From Acidobacteriota bacterium (lineage in GTDB: Bacteria > Acidobacteriota > Vicinamibacteria > Vicinamibacterales > UBA2999): DNA of 7,666 bases. Shown here piece by piece: positions 6,494 through 7,666 of the stretch. The notes under the pieces were generated by a model. It was not told where the DNA came from, did not search any database, and was given only the letters and a program-made list of their open reading frames with translations. Where the stretch lies: assembly GCA_020851835.1 (NCBI GenBank), contig JADZBZ010000285.1, positions 1 through 7,666 of the forward strand, written 5' to 3'. The translations under genes were made by a program, and so were the position numbers. Position 1 is the stretch's first letter, and every line of letters begins with the position of its first letter.

Positions 6494-7666
6494 CCAGCGC
6501 CCGAACCGACGGGCTGACCGCGGCATCGTAGGTCGAGGGACGATCGAGCCGGCGGAGCGATGCCGGCAGCGATGCCAGCGACGCCGCGGCGCGGCGGCGC
6601 GCGGCGGCCAGCGTGTCCGGAGGCGCTAGCCGCCGGCCCGCACGCATCACGGGCACCAGCAGCGGCTCTCCCTCCGTGTCGTCGGTCGCCAGGCCCAGCG
6701 TGTCGCCGGCGAGCAACCCGCTGGCATCGCGGCGCCGCCACACCTGCTTGCGACCGGGCCAGGTTTCCTTTTCGGCGGAGCGTTTGCGGCGTGCCTCGCC
6801 GTCGTATTCCTGGAGCTTGTAGGCGCTGTCCAGATACGGCCGATCCGCAGACGTGTTCATGCGCGTGCCGATGCCGAACCCGTCGATGGGGGCCTCCGAC
6901 TCGACCAGTTCGCGCAGCCGGAACTCGTCCAGGTTGCCGCTGGCGAAGATGGTGATGTCGGGAAACCCACCGCGATCCAGCGTGGCGCGCACCTTCCGTG
7001 CGAGCGCGCCCAGGTCGCCGCTGTCGATCCGCACGCCCTTGATGGACAGGCCCTCGCCCCCCAGTCGCGCAGCCAACTCCACCACGCGGCCGGCGGCACG
7101 CTCGGTGTCGTAGGTGTCGATCAGGAGCACGGCATTGTCGGGCTGCGATCGGGCGAAGTGCTCGAAGGCCATCATCTCGTCTCCGAACGCCTGCACGTAG
7201 GAGTGTGCCATCGTTCCGTAGAGCGGGATGTCGTATAGTCGGCCCGCCTGGACGGTGGCCGTGCCGGAGAAGCCGGCCAGCCAGCTGGCGCGGGCCGACA
7301 GCAACCCGGCCTCGGCGCCGTGCGCGCGGCGTAGCCCGAAGTCGACGAGCACCCGCCCGGGCGCGGCGAGCACCGCCCTCGCCGCCTTGCTGGCAATCAT
7401 GGTCTGGAAGTGCAGCAGGTTCATCACGCGGCTTTCCACCAACTGCGCCTCGGGCAGCGGCGCCACCACGCGCAGCATCGGCTCGTCCGCGAAACAGAGC
7501 GTGCCCTCTGGCATCGCGTCGACCTCACCCGTGAACCGGAAGCCCGCGAGCGAGTCGACAAAGGCCCGCGTGAAGCGGCCCGTGCCCGCCAGCCAGGCCA
7601 GTTCCTCGTCGGTGAAACGGACCGTCTCGAGGTAGTCGAGCACCTGGTCCAGGCCGGCCGCCAGCA
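6468..7666 (-). CDS. pncB: Nicotinate phosphoribosyltransferase (5' end outside window)
   Basis: The frame runs from the right edge to the TAG at 6470-6468, leaving 398 visible residues and an estimated several dozen N-terminal residues missing. The enzyme joins nicotinate to phosphoribosyl pyrophosphate, with ATP hydrolysis, to give nicotinate mononucleotide, the entry to NAD salvage (Preiss-Handler pathway). Family stretches, numbered from the window edge, include PEGTLCFADEP (52-62), NLLHFQTMIASKAAR (82-96), DFGLRRAHG (108-116), GTMAHSY (150-156), LLIDTYDT (180-187), VRIDSGDLG (211-219), FASGNLDEF (240-248), GFGIGTRMNTS (262-272) and PGRKQVWR (303-310). His154 in GTMAHSY corresponds to the histidine phosphorylated in enterobacterial PncB. 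A GTG at 7643 is not the start, because the upstream codons (LAAGLDQ) continue the family pattern without a break. It lies upstream of thiC on the same strand, so the two could share transcripts. Confidence 0.93.
   Translation of the reverse strand, partial: LAAGLDQVLDYLETVRFTDEELAWLAGTGRFTRAFVDSLAGFRFTGEVDAMPEGTLCFADEPMLRVVAPLPEAQLVESRVMNLLHFQTMIASKAARAVLAAPGRVLVDFGLRRAHGAEAGLLSARASWLAGFSGTATVQAGRLYDIPLYGTMAHSYVQAFGDEMMAFEHFARSQPDNAVLLIDTYDTERAAGRVVELAARLGGEGLSIKGVRIDSGDLGALARKVRATLDRGGFPDITIFASGNLDEFRLRELVESEAPIDGFGIGTRMNTSADRPYLDSAYKLQEYDGEARRKRSAEKETWPGRKQVWRRRDASGLLAGDTLGLATDDTEGEPLLVPVMRAGRRLAPPDTLAAARRRAAASLASLPASLRRLDRPSTYDAAVSPSVRALADEVDRRT

Noticed and set aside
6290..6526. N-terminal extension of ThiC by 79 residues to the ATG at 6526.
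   Set aside because: The extension is low-complexity and overlaps the end of pncB, and the DNA carries the riboswitch elements. The ATG at 6289 has a good ribosome-binding site and gives the usual ThiC length.

Overview
This is a G+C-rich window from the chromosome of a Gram-negative (diderm) bacterium. The outer-membrane LPS-assembly protein LptD at the left edge shows the cell type. The high G+C content and the style of LptD, ThiC and the small proline-rich secreted protein make me think of an acidobacterium (Vicinamibacteria-like), but that is inference from memory and no phylogenetic marker is present. I see no mobile element, tRNA, rRNA, CRISPR array or phage gene. The six protein genes look intact apart from the two cut by the window edges.

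Layout. Positions 1-726 (+) hold the C-terminal part of lptD. A 96-bp gap follows with two adjacent strong hairpins (745-785 and 785-801). Next come two short-chain-dehydrogenase-fold sugar-nucleotide enzymes on the same strand: an RmlB/RfbB dTDP-glucose 4,6-dehydratase (823-1857) and, 30 bp later, a 4-keto-6-deoxy-sugar reductase of the RMD type (1888-2847). Convergent to these is an M20-family metallopeptidase (2923-4068, -). It is transcribed divergently from a small secreted proline-rich protein of unknown function (4091-4642, +). The two share one A+T-rich box that reads as a -10 element on both strands. Convergent again is thiC (4685-6289, -), preceded by a TPP riboswitch-like leader. 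Upstream of that is nicotinate phosphoribosyltransferase pncB (6468 to the right edge, -), whose start lies outside the window.

How the genes relate. The left block concerns the cell surface: LptD inserts LPS into the outer membrane, and the two sugar-nucleotide enzymes could make a 6-deoxy sugar for a surface glycan. The right block concerns cofactors: ThiC makes the pyrimidine half of thiamine and PncB salvages nicotinate into NAD. The middle pair (peptidase and secreted protein) has no obvious pathway link.

The window is mostly ordinary housekeeping DNA. The items most worth a second look are regulatory: the thiC leader, whose TPP aptamer appears split by a folded insert of about 65 nt and whose 3' end runs into the thiC ribosome-binding site, and the symmetric divergent promoter at 4078-4084 with a possibly leaderless gene.
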